64,000 nt of DNA from Anseranas semipalmata (taxonomy: Eukaryota; Chordata; Aves; Anseriformes; Anseranatidae). Shown here piece after piece: positions 39,773 to 52,702 of the stretch. The stretch covers positions 324,228 through 388,227 of the forward strand of contig VXAA01001977.1 in the NCBI GenBank assembly GCA_013399115.1, in the 5' to 3' direction. Position 1 is the first letter of the stretch. Each line of letters begins with the position of its first letter. The notes under the pieces are model-generated. The model was not told where the DNA came from, did not search any database, and saw only the letters and a list, made by a program, of their open reading frames with translations. The translations under genes were made by a program, and so were the position numbers.

Positions 39773-40239
39773 AAAAAAGCATCCTTCGGGTTTAAATTCA
39801 AAGGAATTATTACAGAACACAGGACTGCTTGTTTGCAAGACCTATCCAAATGTCCCTGTATTCATTTATTTTTTGTAATGAATTATTGATGATTTCTCAG
39901 CAGAGTTTAATGTCTATTCACAGAGATGACACAATTGCTTATCATAATTTGAAATCTGGTATTCATTTGACGTCTGTGCCTCAGTGCCTTGTTGATAAAT
40001 TACAGCACAAAGCTCTGTAGGAACAAGTTCATATTCAGTGTCTTTAAACAAAAACAATTGATGGTACCTTTCAAGAACAGAAATGCATAGAAACTACAGT
40101 GGCTAAAGCTAGTTTAAAAGAAGTAACTTTTAAAACCTAGTTTGCAGAGGGCAGCAGGCGCAGCTGTGTAAGACAGGAAACAAAATTCAGCTCAACTAAT
40201 TCTGAGTTGATCACTGATTCAGTCACAGCTTTCCTATCT

Positions 40240-40322
40240 TCTACTTTTCATGCTTGTGAAATGGAAATAATTATATGTTCACACCTATGTAAAGCAGTTT
40301 GAGATCTTTCTAAGAAAAGTGT
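40240..40322 (+). mobile_element. MIR/CORE-SINE-like relic
   Basis: 'ttgtgaaatggaaataatta' followed by 'cacctatgtaaagcagtttg' and 'agatcttt' resembles the SINE core and tail ('ctgtaaaatggggataata', 'gtaaagcgctttgagatc'). Confidence 0.5.
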
Positions 40323-43300
40323 TTTGGCCCCAAACATACAAAAGACTGCATAAAGCTCCAAAACGTAGAGTGAACAGCCCTGCCCCTGTGGTGCAGAGGA
40401 ACTCTGCAACAAGGATAACATCTTCTGGAGCAGTTAGCACTTCCGTAGGGGCTGGTGCCAAACAGAGAATGAGCTCCCAAATCAGATGTCATCACAAATC
40501 ACTTTGCCTTCAGCTGCAGATACCAGGAATACTCCCTGGAACATATCCTTTCTAGCAGAAACACGGCAATATTTAAAGTTTAAAATACCCCAGACACTCC
40601 AGTGCACATAAGAAATCTGAGACATCTGGGCCAAATGTTATCCCAACAATGGAGACCCTGTTTGCCAAACCACATGACGGGGATTTGGGTGTGTCACCTA
40701 CTGGGCACCTTGCTTTGGTCATGTAGTTAGTTGCAAGGTGTCACCATGCAATACTGCAGCTAAGGAACACACCTTCCAGTAGGCTCACACTGGTGGAGAA
40801 TGAGATGTCCAGCATACATCTACAACTCTGTGTCTGATCCTTGGTCTCACACAGCAAAGTGCATCTCTGGCTGACATGCGCCTAGTACAGAGCAACCAGC
40901 ACTGTGCTGCAAACATATGACATGCAAGAAGAGAAACATGACTTGGGAGTCTCGTGCAAGTGTCACACTCAGGGCGTGACATTCATGTTACAACTGTGCT
41001 GCTGGAACGTGCTCAGGAACTGCACAGTCATCATTACTGACTGATCAACTGCCCAAGGCACTGAGCACCAAATACCTTGGTGTCATGCACAGCTTCGAAT
41101 TCAGCTGCCAATGAAAGGAGAGGCCTCTAGTTCAGTTGCTTCAATCAACGCTGAGAAGCCCTAGCTTCAATTTAAGCAGAAATCTGCAATGGGTTTTTTG
41201 CAAGAACCATGCAGTGCCATGGGGTGTATCAGGAACCCTGGTGAGACTGACAGTAACAACACAATCCAGTTCAAGACCCTAAAGAGAATTCAGTTATGGA
41301 AAAATACAGCAGGTCCCATCCCGTACCTTTCACCCTTGAGTTGGGTGCTGTGTTTTAAGCTACGTTCCTAACTTCCACTCATGTACGAGTTGCATTCATT
41401 TTGCGTATCCACTACATGCCAAGCCAAGGCCATTTACAGCCCTTTTTCCCCGACAGCCACGATGTGACCAGAACATACTGTGTGCACCTGGGCTGAGTTG
41501 GGCCCACAGACCCCACATCAGCGGCATGTTTTCGGCCAGTCACCATTTAACCTGCTTCCAGCACAACCAGCGCTTTGCAGCACTGCAGACTCACCAGAAG
41601 CAACTCGCCAAGAGCTGGGCAAGAAGCCTCCCTTTCATTTTATAGAAGCTGGACTCCTGCATGATCTGTTGGGGGCCATTACAGAGTTCACTGAAAATAT
41701 CAGTCAGAGGCCAGACTTAGTCTCAGGAGGTTTGGGGCTGCCATGCTGAATCATCAGTCAGCACCTCCTCCTCTGGCCCACTGCAATGTGGTTTGGGCAG
41801 CAGACAATAGCGCAGTGTGAAATGAAGTCGGTTCCATTCACATCTCGGAGAAGTACACAGGAAAGTAGATCATTAACGTTCCTAGCTAGTTCAGAAAAAC
41901 ATCCCAGGAAAACAAGCATTCTCCAACATTTTTCTGTCTGTTGGTAAAGTGCATTTCTGGCATTTGTCCCAAATGACTGACAAATAACATCTATCAGCAT
42001 TATCTGGCGATCTCATCTGCAGCCTTCCAATAAAAGAAACATCTTCAGACACTCAATTGTCTGGCATGCTGGAGCACAATTGCTGGGCAAAGGCACATAT
42101 GAAACAGCACTTCAGTTCCACGCCTTCCTAAGGCCAAGAAGACGTGTGACGGGAACACTCATCGGAAAGCTTGAACAGCACGCATGGACTACAGCAGTTG
42201 GTAGCCTTTGGCAGTTTTGCTCCACATTCCCAGAACAATCTGCTCTTGTCTATGTCTGCTCCCAGACGGGGCACAAACTGCTCTGAAACCCGAAAAAGAT
42301 GGACTCACCTCATCAACACCTAGCTCCTTGGACCCAATTATTTACCACTTCAGCATGTCTGTGCCTCCTCTGGTATTTCTGACAGTAACTGGGGAAGAAC
42401 AAAGACCACATCTCTCCAAAATCACCATCTGTACTATAAGAAATGAGCATCATAAGGCCTATATGGAATGATCAGACAGCTCCCAGAATAGCTCACAGCA
42501 GTGCTCACTTCCTCATTATTAATACTGGCTTTGCCATGGTGCCTAGGAATTAATCTGGGGCCTGACAGCCTAAGTTGTCCTCACTGAGAACAAAAAGCCA
42601 AGCAACCCTACAATTAAATCTTATGTTTTAAATTTGAAATACAAATCACCAGCAAAACTAGGACTCTGAGCAGCAGACCACAGGACTTTACTCTTCCTTT
42701 ACTCATTTCTTTTGTTTTGCAAAATGCTTTGAAAGAAGAACAGAGCAGCATGGCACAGCTTGGGACACGGTGCATTAATCCATGCACAGAGAAGCCATTT
42801 CCAACCAACAAGAAGCTGCTTTCACAAATCCTGGCACCACTGGTTCAAGCAGGACAGATGTCCAGTTTCAGAATGCTGGGCAGGAGGGCTCACCCTCCTG
42901 GCAGAGGCGCAGTAAGTGGACAGGTGGAATGGGAAGGCAGCGTGCTCTTTCTAGCCAGGTTTTTACTACAGTACGGGCATGTGAAGTTCCTGACACACAT
43001 CATAACGTGCCCAGTGGAAAGGGTAACCCAAGGGGGAAGGAACAGAAAGTCTCTCACAACAGCCAGCAAAATTCTTCAGAGGCAAATGACTGAAATACCA
43101 CAACCTGTATGTGCCACTTCATCACAACATCAATAGTGAATCTTGGAATAATAAATACATCATACCATACAGGCGAGAACTGCAGTTCTGATCCTGCCCC
43201 AGGTAAGGCATACAGAATGTTGTTACTGACTTAATGACACAGGCCAGACCCCCAAAGAAAAGAAAAGACAAAAGTATAATTGCCTCTACCAAAGACATGG

Positions 43301-43799
43301 GCCTCGGTCGATTCCATGTAACAAGCAAATGCAGTCAGAAACCTCCGGAGAAAGCCTGGAGCCAAATCAGTCCCTCAGCCATTTCAATTAATCATCTAGG
43401 AAGAGAAAGCATAGAATAGTCACTTCATGGACATTTATTTCTCATGCCAAAACTCATGTAAATGCAGATGCAACTTCAGCAGAGATCTCAGCAGGATGAT
43501 GGCCTGATTCCAAATGAAGCTTCCCGTGTCACAACGTTTCAGCTTCCCAGTACCAATTCCATCCAAAAAGAGGTTTCCTGAATCCCCAAACTCCCACAAC
43601 AACCATCTCCTGCAATCCATCTGACCTAAGCAATGATAATTGAGTATTATTTCTTGAAATCACAATGCACCCACCCTTTATAATACTGAGGTTCTGATGA
43701 CCTGAGCTCTCTAGGTAGGTGCAAATTTTGTTACAACCATCAAATCACTTCCTTTTGTAAGACAGCTTGTATCTAGAAGTTAAACATCTCTCTTAACTG

Positions 43800-43925
43800 C
43801 GAGCTTGATCCCGCAAACTTTACTGACATGCAAAGTTTCTACTCATGCAAACAATCCTCTGCAGGCACTGTCTTGCCAGCCCCATTCATGTCAATGCCCC
43901 AATTAAACGATTACATGAGCAAGCT
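43800..43925 (+). mobile_element. L3/CR1-like 3'-end relic
   Basis: 'cttgatcccgcaaactttac' and 'ctactcatgcaaacaatcct' followed by 'ctgcaggcac' resemble the old amniote LINE tail ('gatcctgcaaactctactca', 'actcatgcgagtaaggattt', 'gcagga'). Confidence 0.45.
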
Positions 43926-44019
43926 CATGGCCAGGTCCCACTCATTCCCTGGAGCTGGTGAATAGCTGCACTGACTTCCACAGCAGCCCAGCCAGAAACT
44001 ATGCTTGGAACTCAATTTG

Positions 44020-44560
44020 CAACAGCTAAGTGGGACTCAGCGACAATGAACAAAACGAGTACAACGCAACGACCTTTATCGTTCGGCCTTCCTCTCCTCC
44101 TCGCTCTGATTTAATGCGAGCGTTATGCAACGGCTTTGCTATAGCAACAGCTCCGGCGATCGGCAGTAACCCCGCCGCTGCCCGCCGCTCGGCCGGCGCT
44201 GCCGCAGGGCCGCGATGCAGCTGCTGAACTTTGGCCCACTAGCGAGCCTCCCACTCGCCTGGCACCGCGCTCCGGCCTGTTTACACTGCTCACATGATGG
44301 GAGGCTCCTGGCAGCCTTCTGCAGCCAGCAGGATTTCTAGGACCAGGCCAAGATTGCCAAAGGCTTGAAACAATTAACTCTTGCGAGCAGGGGTTTCGTG
44401 CTCCAGCAGCTGCCTGCAAAGGGCCCAGGAGAAAGGAAGCCGCGCAGCGGGAGCGGTGCTTCCCCCTCTGACAACACTGCTGGAAGCTGAGCAGGATGAA
44501 GACATTCAGCCGGGAGAGGGGGTGGTGGTGGTACGGAAATCAATAAGCTTTGAAGAAGGG
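44020..44560. promoter_or_regulatory. CpG-rich patch within the inferred PIGL intron
   Basis: It is GC- and CpG-rich at 44040-44270 in particular, in an otherwise AT-rich 30-kb stretch. It contains a 12-bp perfect palindrome, TTGCTATAGCAA, at 44136-44147, which resembles an RFX X-box. There is no TATA box. It could be an unannotated or alternative promoter on either strand. I found no PIGL or NCOR1 first exon here. Confidence 0.45.
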
Positions 44561-45713
44561 AATGGTATCTTTTTTTTCTCAAGGAGTGGCAGATGGGTGA
44601 GGATAATGAACTAGAGCTGGGAACATAATACCCGCGTCGAGCACCGCATGCTGTGAATTGCACGTACTGGGGTGCATGGGGGTGCATGAAACTACTGGTA
44701 CTGAACTGTGATTGTGCAGCCTCTGAGCCCTGGCCTCTGCAGCATGTTACAAATACCAGGGGGCACAGAGAGCGCCTTGGAGGTAGGGAGGCTGTGCTCT
44801 ACAAATGCTTTACTAAAATGGTTGTTATAATCTCACAGCACAGTCCTGTAACAAAAGGCTGCAGATTACCAACCTGCAGCCACGCCACCACTGTACGAAC
44901 AGGACTACTGCTAATACTTTACCACCTTCGCAGCATTTCTTTCCACACATTGACACTCATTAACTAACCCCCCTAGATGTCTGACGTAGGGAAGTAAGCA
45001 CGTAGTAACCTCCGCATTTTAGAATGAGCAAATGAAGAGCTCAGGTAGCTCTCCCTTGAGAGCCTGAGGCAAGAGCAGAGGCAGGAGCAGAGCCTGGACT
45101 GGAGCATGAGTCCCCGTACACACGGCCGCAGCCCAGAGCTCCCCCACCCACGCTTACTCCAGGAATACATTTTATTGCCTGGGGCCAATAACAATCCAAT
45201 TTTCAACAGGCCTCTCACAGGTGCTCTGCAGAACCTCATGGTTTCCTGGGCACTTGGATTGCACAGAAAATCCCTTAATGACCACACATTAACAGCTGCA
45301 AATTATCCACCATTACACCAACATCATAGGAGCTGCTTAGAAGTACCCCCCAAAACCTACCAATGGTCAAAGTGTTGACCTCTGCATCACCTACTTGTGC
45401 TCTGGAATGCATTGAGAAGACTCAGCCCTGGATGACTGCTTCTGTCAATATTCTTGGCAACTTTTTCTTATATACTTGTTACTTAGGAGTAGTCTACATA
45501 AACTCATGTTTTGCCCTAAAATATTGCATTCTCCAAAAAATGTTATTTCCAGTAGGAAGTTGTGCCTCTTTGCTCTGATGACAAGTTCATTACAACGAGA
45601 CTGGACTCTGCAGACACAGCACTGAAAAGCAGGAACGCTTTGATATCAGAACTCCCTTTGACAGCTAGATGCTCATCCACAGTTATACCTACATCTAAAT
45701 ACAAACGTTTCAT

Positions 45714-45739
45714 AAAAAAAAAAAAAAAAAAAAAAAAAA
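45714..45739. repeat. A26 homopolymer
   Basis: Twenty-six A in a row. The preceding 60 bp show no clear SINE body, so I leave it as a simple repeat. Confidence 0.9.
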
Positions 45740-48700
45740 GAACACGGAAAGGAAATTTGTTAGGTCTGGCTAAAAATCAAAGTACTGCAAAACTTCAAAT
45801 CTTACAGTAAGACTCTGTGACTCGGTCTCACCTTTGCAGAAAGGGGATCGTTGCAATGAACTGTTCTCTGCCCCTTACTGGCGTGACTGGCTGAATTCTC
45901 TGATTTTCATGGATGAGCTCTGCATGTAGCACTCCTGCTCAACCCTCAATCTATCAGAACAAATTCCACAAACGCTTTGCCTCTCTTCCCCACAGATCAA
46001 ACCTCTGTCTGCCAATGTTTTATCTTGCAATATTATACAATCTTTTCCAAGGCAAATGATAAACCAGCCTTGGTAGCCCATCATGTGGCTACTTACAAGA
46101 ATAAGAGAAATGCTGAATATTTGGCTTATGAAACAGAAATACAGGAAGAAAATATTTATAACAATGCTACTGTTTAAATGAGAGACCATAATTTATTACA
46201 GATGTGACCCTTCCTTCTAATACGAAGGTCTAATCTTGCTGATGCTGTGTAATGACATGAACTAGAATGGACTTAATGACAAATACATCCAACTTAAATT
46301 GTGAATTGCCCCCTTCTATTTCCTGCCATTTTGTACTCCAAAATGAGCACAAGTTTTGCTTCTTTCAAGCATAATTTGACAGACTTCTCAGTGCTCAGAA
46401 GACCTAAAGACAGTTTTACAGGAAAACATTCATCCTTCATCTGAAAACAGACTGAATACTTACACTTCTAGCAAAATTCAGTTCAATATTAACTATTAAA
46501 GAAGAGAAAAAGGCACATAACTCAGCCAAGATTTGTTAAGCTTACAGTCACAACAACTGTAACAAACGTGCATGGAAGGGAGGCTATGTAATCAACTGAA
46601 TGATTGCAATGCAAATAATAATTGCAGAGAACTAGACTGCAACATGAGTCTATGAAATGAGAGAGTATTTAAACTACTGTGTAAGAAGTATGCAGGCAGA
46701 ATGAGATAGTTAATATGTGACTTGTGAGAAGAGGGGGCATGACTTGGCATGGAACTGTAATCAAACTGTTTTCGTTTAATGCTTCAGTTGGTACAGAAGA
46801 ATCAGATAACAAAATCTTCGAACCAAATCCCATTTCAGTTTTTCAAAATCTATTTCAGTTTCCTGCAGTCAAAAATATTTTTTTCTTCCTTCTCATAAAA
46901 TCTGATTAAAGAAGCTACAGCAGGGAAAAATGCTTAAAGATGTCCAGCAAACAATTCATTTCCAACGTTCCTGATATCTCATGCAATAAAACTATTATGA
47001 ATCTTAAAACACCATCATAAATTTGCATTTAGTATGCATTAGGAAAGAAGGTTTGCGACAAACAAAAACATACACTTCCTATTTGCTTCAAGTTCTGTTT
47101 TCTCCTTTTAAAAAGCTGGTGTTGCAACAGCAAAACAGCTACGTTTTTCCTACAGAACAAATTGTGTAAATGCTCAAAACTGGCTTTAGTATCTCCCCCA
47201 AGAACAACAGTAATGCTCCATGAGCAAACTAGTAAATCCCATCCCACTCTGACATAGTGAGTATCTTTTATACCATTTTATTCATAATAATGAAAACACC
47301 TACATGTTTTCTTAACAATTTATCAGCATTACTTACCTCCTAACAGAGTATCTTGTTCTATTCATAGTTGTTTTATGTTGGGATTTCTGGATTGCTGGCA
47401 CTCTTTGTTGGTGGGTTGGGTTCTTTTAAACAAAATTCCTATTTCGTGGTGTGGTTACGTTAAATGTACTCCCAACCTAGCAACTGTCCCTTTAAGGAAT
47501 TTATTCTTTTTGTTAGTTTGCTCTAATCTGAAGTACCACACCCACCAATTTATATTTCAAGCTTACACTGGAACAGAAAAACTTCTTAATTTTATGTATA
47601 CTGACTGAACTGAGGCCAAAGGGAATAAAACCATTTAGCTTTCACGTGAACTCAAAGAAAGGCCTCCTTGGCAATATAATTACAGAGCACAGATCTTCTA
47701 AGAGGAAATGAACTACAGGGATTTATATGATTAGACTTCATTTCCCCCCTCTCCTTTTTTATGATAGCAAGGGCTCTCCTTCACTCACCCCTTCCAGTCT
47801 AACAGCATACAATAAGAAGCTCTTACCAGGCCGGAACTGGGACTGTTACAGAGAGAGGTTTCATTGGGACACTCTTGTGGGTTGGAATGTGTTGATAATT
47901 TTTGTCACAAGAGGCCCACCATTCTTCCTCTACCCACTGTAGCCCTAACACCCTCCTGTTGAGAACGGTGAGCCACTTCATGTTGCCACACTCAAACGCT
48001 GGCAACACTGGCTTGGGCTGGCGCTGCTCAAGGGCGGTGACCAGTTTACCAAGCTGTCTTGGTAACACTGCGATTGACCTGGGTGAGACTAACCCCGGAT
48101 CAGCGTGACTAAGTCATAAACAGAAGGAAACAATTGCAACAAATGGCAGAGCTAATTAAAGTAGGTTCCTCCACTAAATGGACTTTATCAAACTTCCGTG
48201 TCTAACGTTTACAGTCTTGGGCCTACCTAAGCATTCAACCAAGCAACTTAGAAACATTTACTATGTACTACGTGCCATTGATTTGTACATCTTTGTTACC
48301 TACAGACTCCCTAGGGTTTTCACAAAAAGCAGTCAGGTGATAAACACCTACTTTCACCATGTCACAACTCTAGGATCTCTACCTACAAGGTACAATGTAA
48401 AGCACATGTTTTACCTATTCAGTTAAAATGTGTTAAAACCTGCTAACTTTAAAAGGCCATCTTTCTCTCTATATATACACAGTGATGCAGCTGTGGAGCT
48501 CATCCCAGGCACTGAAACTAACGGCTCCCTGAGGTGACCGTAAGGGAGCTGGAGGAAGGGCATTTTCGGCAAGAACCCTGACAGCAGAACCTGCTTCCAT
48601 TTGACTTTTAAGGCTGACTTGTTCTCCTAGGAAAAGCAGGAGGACAGTGTTTTGCAGGGGATTTGTATTGTATGCGTGGCCATCGGTCCTACATCTTATT

Positions 48701-49536
48701 GCTTGTCCTTATAATAACTACACTGAATGCTCAGCGGAGATGTTTCATAAATTGAAATAAATAGAATCGAGGCTTGAGTTAACTGCGCTGTCACACAGCA
48801 TGAATAAAACACTCCGATGGATACTCTTGGCTAGTATTCAACAGGGATTTGGTCACTGCCATTGCTATGCAAACTGCATTTTAAATGGTGCACCAGCAGT
48901 TTAAAAATCTCATTTCTGTCTACTGCTATTGCAAGTAACTCCTAAGATTCCTCAAATAGAAAGATCTGCATATGTATTTCTGCCACACAGAACAAAGGGA
49001 AAAAAAAAATAAACGTTTCAGAAAATAGATATGTACCGTGTTAAAACGATAACACTGGATAGGGCTCTAGGGGACAGGTGCTATGTAAAAATTACTCAAC
49101 ACATTTTTAAAAGTTAACTTCAAGTCATCTGAACTTTTTTATGCATTTTTCCAGCACCAGACCATCTCTCTTTTTGCATGCTGCATGATGAATTTTGATA
49201 TAGAAGACTCCTGGACCCTTATTTGGCTTTACGGTTTATATATACTTTAGAGGATCTCAAAAAATTACTGCCAAATTTCTAAACATGGTCACTTCCCTTG
49301 TCATCCCAAACAGACAGAGGTTGTTTCAGTTCACTGCTAAGGCACTGAAGCATGTACAGATCTCAGCTGATTACAGAGAGCCTGTAACGCCCTGAGGCAG
49401 GAGAGACTGTCAACACAGCTGTCCTTGTGTATGAAGGCAAATGTCCTGCTGGGCAATCTCTGAGTCCAAATGGAAATGCATCTTCTGAAATGGATTAGGG
49501 GCAAGGACAAGGATTGCAAACAGGCCAGGCAGCAAT

Positions 49537-49572
49537 AAAAAAAAAAAAAANNNNNNNNNAAAAAAAAAAAAA
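49537..49572. repeat. Poly(A) tract interrupted by an assembly gap
   Basis: A14, then nine N (49551-49559), then A13. The gap is most likely an unresolved homopolymer, so the true length is unknown. Confidence 0.9.
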
Positions 49573-50818
49573 GGTATTATTAAAGGAGTTTCTATTGAGT
49601 TGTTAGAAAGTACCTTGACCCTGGTACTGCTTTGCCAGTCTAAGTATTTTATTTCTTGTCACCTGTTGCTAGCAGAAGTACATCTATATAAACATCCTCT
49701 GAACCTGTCTTGCTTTAGACACACAAGACCGCAAAGACTATGTGAAAAGCTGACAACGCAGAGAGGTGCAGAGATCTGCACGCTAATGGCATACTTAGTT
49801 CTTGCAAGACGAGCAGGTTGCTGCATCAGCCCAAAGCTCTCACGTGCAGCCGTCCAGCTGAGAGGCAGGGTTAATTATCCCGGGCATGGGGCCGTGCTAA
49901 CGCAGCAGTACTGCTCCAGGGACCCTCCTGAGTTATCCCTGCATGGCAATATTCTGGGCCGTACTCTCATGCGCATACCTGTCCTCATCTCAGGGAGGAC
50001 AGTCCTTCTGGTGTTTCCCACCTGTTCTGCCGAATAAGAGATGAATAGAGAATGTGCTAATAAAAACGTGCCACTCTGCCGGATCTTTCATTGAAAGATC
50101 TCTAAGTCTTCTCTTAACAGCCACCTTGTCCTCCTTTTGAGGTATAGCAAATATTATGCACATCGTTGTATGGCAATAATGTGACTTGGAGAGGACAGAA
50201 AACCTGGCACCACTGCAGCCAATGGCAAAAATTCTGTTCCTTAGTGGAGCTTTGCTTAGGGACTCACACAACACACACAGCAGCAGAAGCAAACTGGAGT
50301 AATCCTGTCTCCCAGTCTTTGTCTGCAACCACTGAACAAGACTATCTCCTGAATTTAAATCCTGAGGGTTAAACATTCCCAAATACATTACTGTTAATGA
50401 AGATCGTTTTAAGGCCAAACTAATCTGGGCTACATGTTTAAACATTAAGTTCTGTAGGTTTACTTTTCTAATCTCTTTCTTTTTCCTTTTTAATTAATTT
50501 TCTGGTCATCTGTGGGTTAGAAAATGATTGATTCAGTAGATATCTACTCCCACATCTGGGCTTTCTTTAAACAAAGTCACAAAAGTGATGAATCTTCTCC
50601 TACATAATACTTTATTGCTTCCTATGTCCATGCTTTCAGTATTTAATCATAACTAGCGGATCATACACTCGCATCTTAGCCATGTACAGTTCACAGGATA
50701 AGCCAAAAAAAACATTTTAAGTTGAAGGCTTGCCCAGACAGCTAATACCTTATCACAAAAATCTGAAATTTTCTTTTGCTGTGAGTCACTTATGAAAAAT
50801 TTACTTCATGGAACATCT

Positions 50819-50866
50819 GAAAAAGAGGGAAGAAAAAAAAAAAGAAAAAAAGAAAAGAAAGAAAAA
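50819..50866. repeat. Purine-rich (A/G) low-complexity tract
   Basis: Nearly pure AAAAG/GAAA-type sequence of about 48 bp. The open frame that covers it is lysine-rich only because of this composition. Confidence 0.85.
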
Positions 50867-52047
50867 CAGCCACTGTAAATCAGAATCTCTAAAACCAGGC
50901 GAAAAGACTGGCAGGGAGCATTTCGGTTCCTATGCCTTGTCTCCCTCAATTAGGCTGCTCAAAGGGCCTATGATTGTCTCCGACATTACAGAAGCGAGTG
51001 CCTTACAGGCAAACTCAAACAACAATGTGATAAGTGCCCAACATAGCAGTGATCCTTGGCAATGATGTACTATTTTTCACTTACAAGGAAATTCAGAAAT
51101 GCTGGGATGAATCCAGCAGTACATGAACAGCCAAAATTCCAACCTACCTCCGCGAGCAGTGCAGGACAGACTGATTTAAATCCACACATTTTAAATAAGT
51201 GATTTAGTTATTTCTAAGACAACTCTATAGCTAAGCATAGAATTTAATTTTTACTTTATTGTATTAGCAAGCAGGGAGTGGTGTATTTTTCTCCACTAAA
51301 TGAATTTTTATTCATGGTTTGTGCAACTTTGAGTTGAGATGGAAGCTGGAGCTCAAAGTTATTAAATCAGCATTTTATAATTGTTTTCTAACAACTGGCT
51401 AAAACTATATTAGATTTTGTAGAAATATATGGAAAACCTTATGAAAACTTAATACTAAAAACTAACAGATGTAGTAAACAAAGAGAATATTAACTGTAGT
51501 TAAGGAGATAAAGTAGTTGTTTTTGGATCACACGTGCTCTCCAGATATCTAAAAAAATTGGTAGAACACAAACTTGCACATTTATTTTCATTCACAGACT
51601 ACACCAGGATAAAAAGGAGCCGTCTTCCTTCTTCAGTTTTGAATAAGCTTCTCAGCTCTGGATTACCTACCTTCTGAATTAGCTAAATTATGTCAACTAA
51701 AGTGTAGTCATTCACTCTTTAAAAAAGAGATTGGTGCCTAGTCAGAGACCTCCATGAATTCAGTGAGTTTACTTTCTCTAATACACTGTCGAGAGAAAAC
51801 ATACTTCCTGCCTCTTACTTTATGTAAGTGATGTTATTAGACTACTTGAAGCTTAATTCTTAGTATAGATGGTCATAAACGCACATTAAATCACAATGTT
51901 TTATTTTAATATTTTAATATGTTAAATGTTTTAACAATTGCAATAATTTTTTATCCATCCTGCTCCAGTTACTTTTGGTTTTGCAGTGGAAAGTCAGGCT
52001 TGCCAGCTAATTAATTCTTATGATTGATTGTAGTTATCATCACTGTC

Positions 52048-52480
52048 ATAGATTTTTAAAGCCAGCCAGGACCACTGTGGTCATTATTCTCATACAACAT
52101 GCTACATAACAGCTCAACAGACCTCATCCAACAAATCTCCTTCCCATGTAGATCCTCCTGTATCACTATCAGGTCACCTCATGCACAGAGAAAATAGCTT
52201 AAGCATCTTAAATATCCCATTATCAGGCCTGATTTCCACATCTGTCATCATTCTGGTGGCTGTTTCCCAAGTATTTTCCAAATGTCAACATCCTTTTTTT
52301 AAAATACAGACTTTAGATCAAGATACGGAACCAGAACAAGACTCCCAAACAATATGTGAAGAGGCCATAACATCTCCTTACACCTGTTACTCCCTTGTTC
52401 ACATAGTCCCATTCACATTCATAGCTATAGCATTGCCCTTGGAGATAATGTTTAACTGCCTATCTGCAGTCATTCCCTAA
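52048..52480 (-). mobile_element. Old, diverged CR1-type LINE fragment
   Basis: The plus strand starts 'catagatttttaaagccagc' then 'caggaccactgtggtcatta', similar to the complement of amniote CR1 3' ends ('catagattttaaggccagaa', 'gggaccattgtgatcat'). Further on, 'accagaacaagactcccaaa' and 'tgaagaggccataac' resemble the CR1 reverse-transcriptase end seen in complement. The 3' end is at 52048, so the element is on the minus strand. Confidence 0.5.
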
Positions 52481-52669
52481 GAGCTTTTCAGTGTCACTTC
52501 AAACAGTCAGCATGCCCAAGAGTTTCACCTTGGGATACTTCAGTGACTGACTTTGAACAAATGAATGAATGACCTTGTATTTGACTGTAAATGATTATAT
52601 ACATTTGTCGATATAGCCACTTTCCCATAACCGTTTTTGCTATTTATAATTCACTAGTTTGCTGATAGG

Positions 52670-52702
52670 TTCCCAGTTTTTGTTTTTTTCAAAAACTGGG
52701 AA
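52670..52702. repeat. Perfect 13-bp inverted repeat with a 7-T loop
   Basis: The left arm 52670-52682 (TTCCCAGTTTTTG) is the exact reverse complement of the right arm 52690-52702. The seven bases between them are all T. Confidence 0.9.

Noticed and set aside
50808..51065. Lysine-rich plus-strand open frame
   Set aside because: Its composition comes from the A/G low-complexity tract, and there is no sign of splicing or homology.
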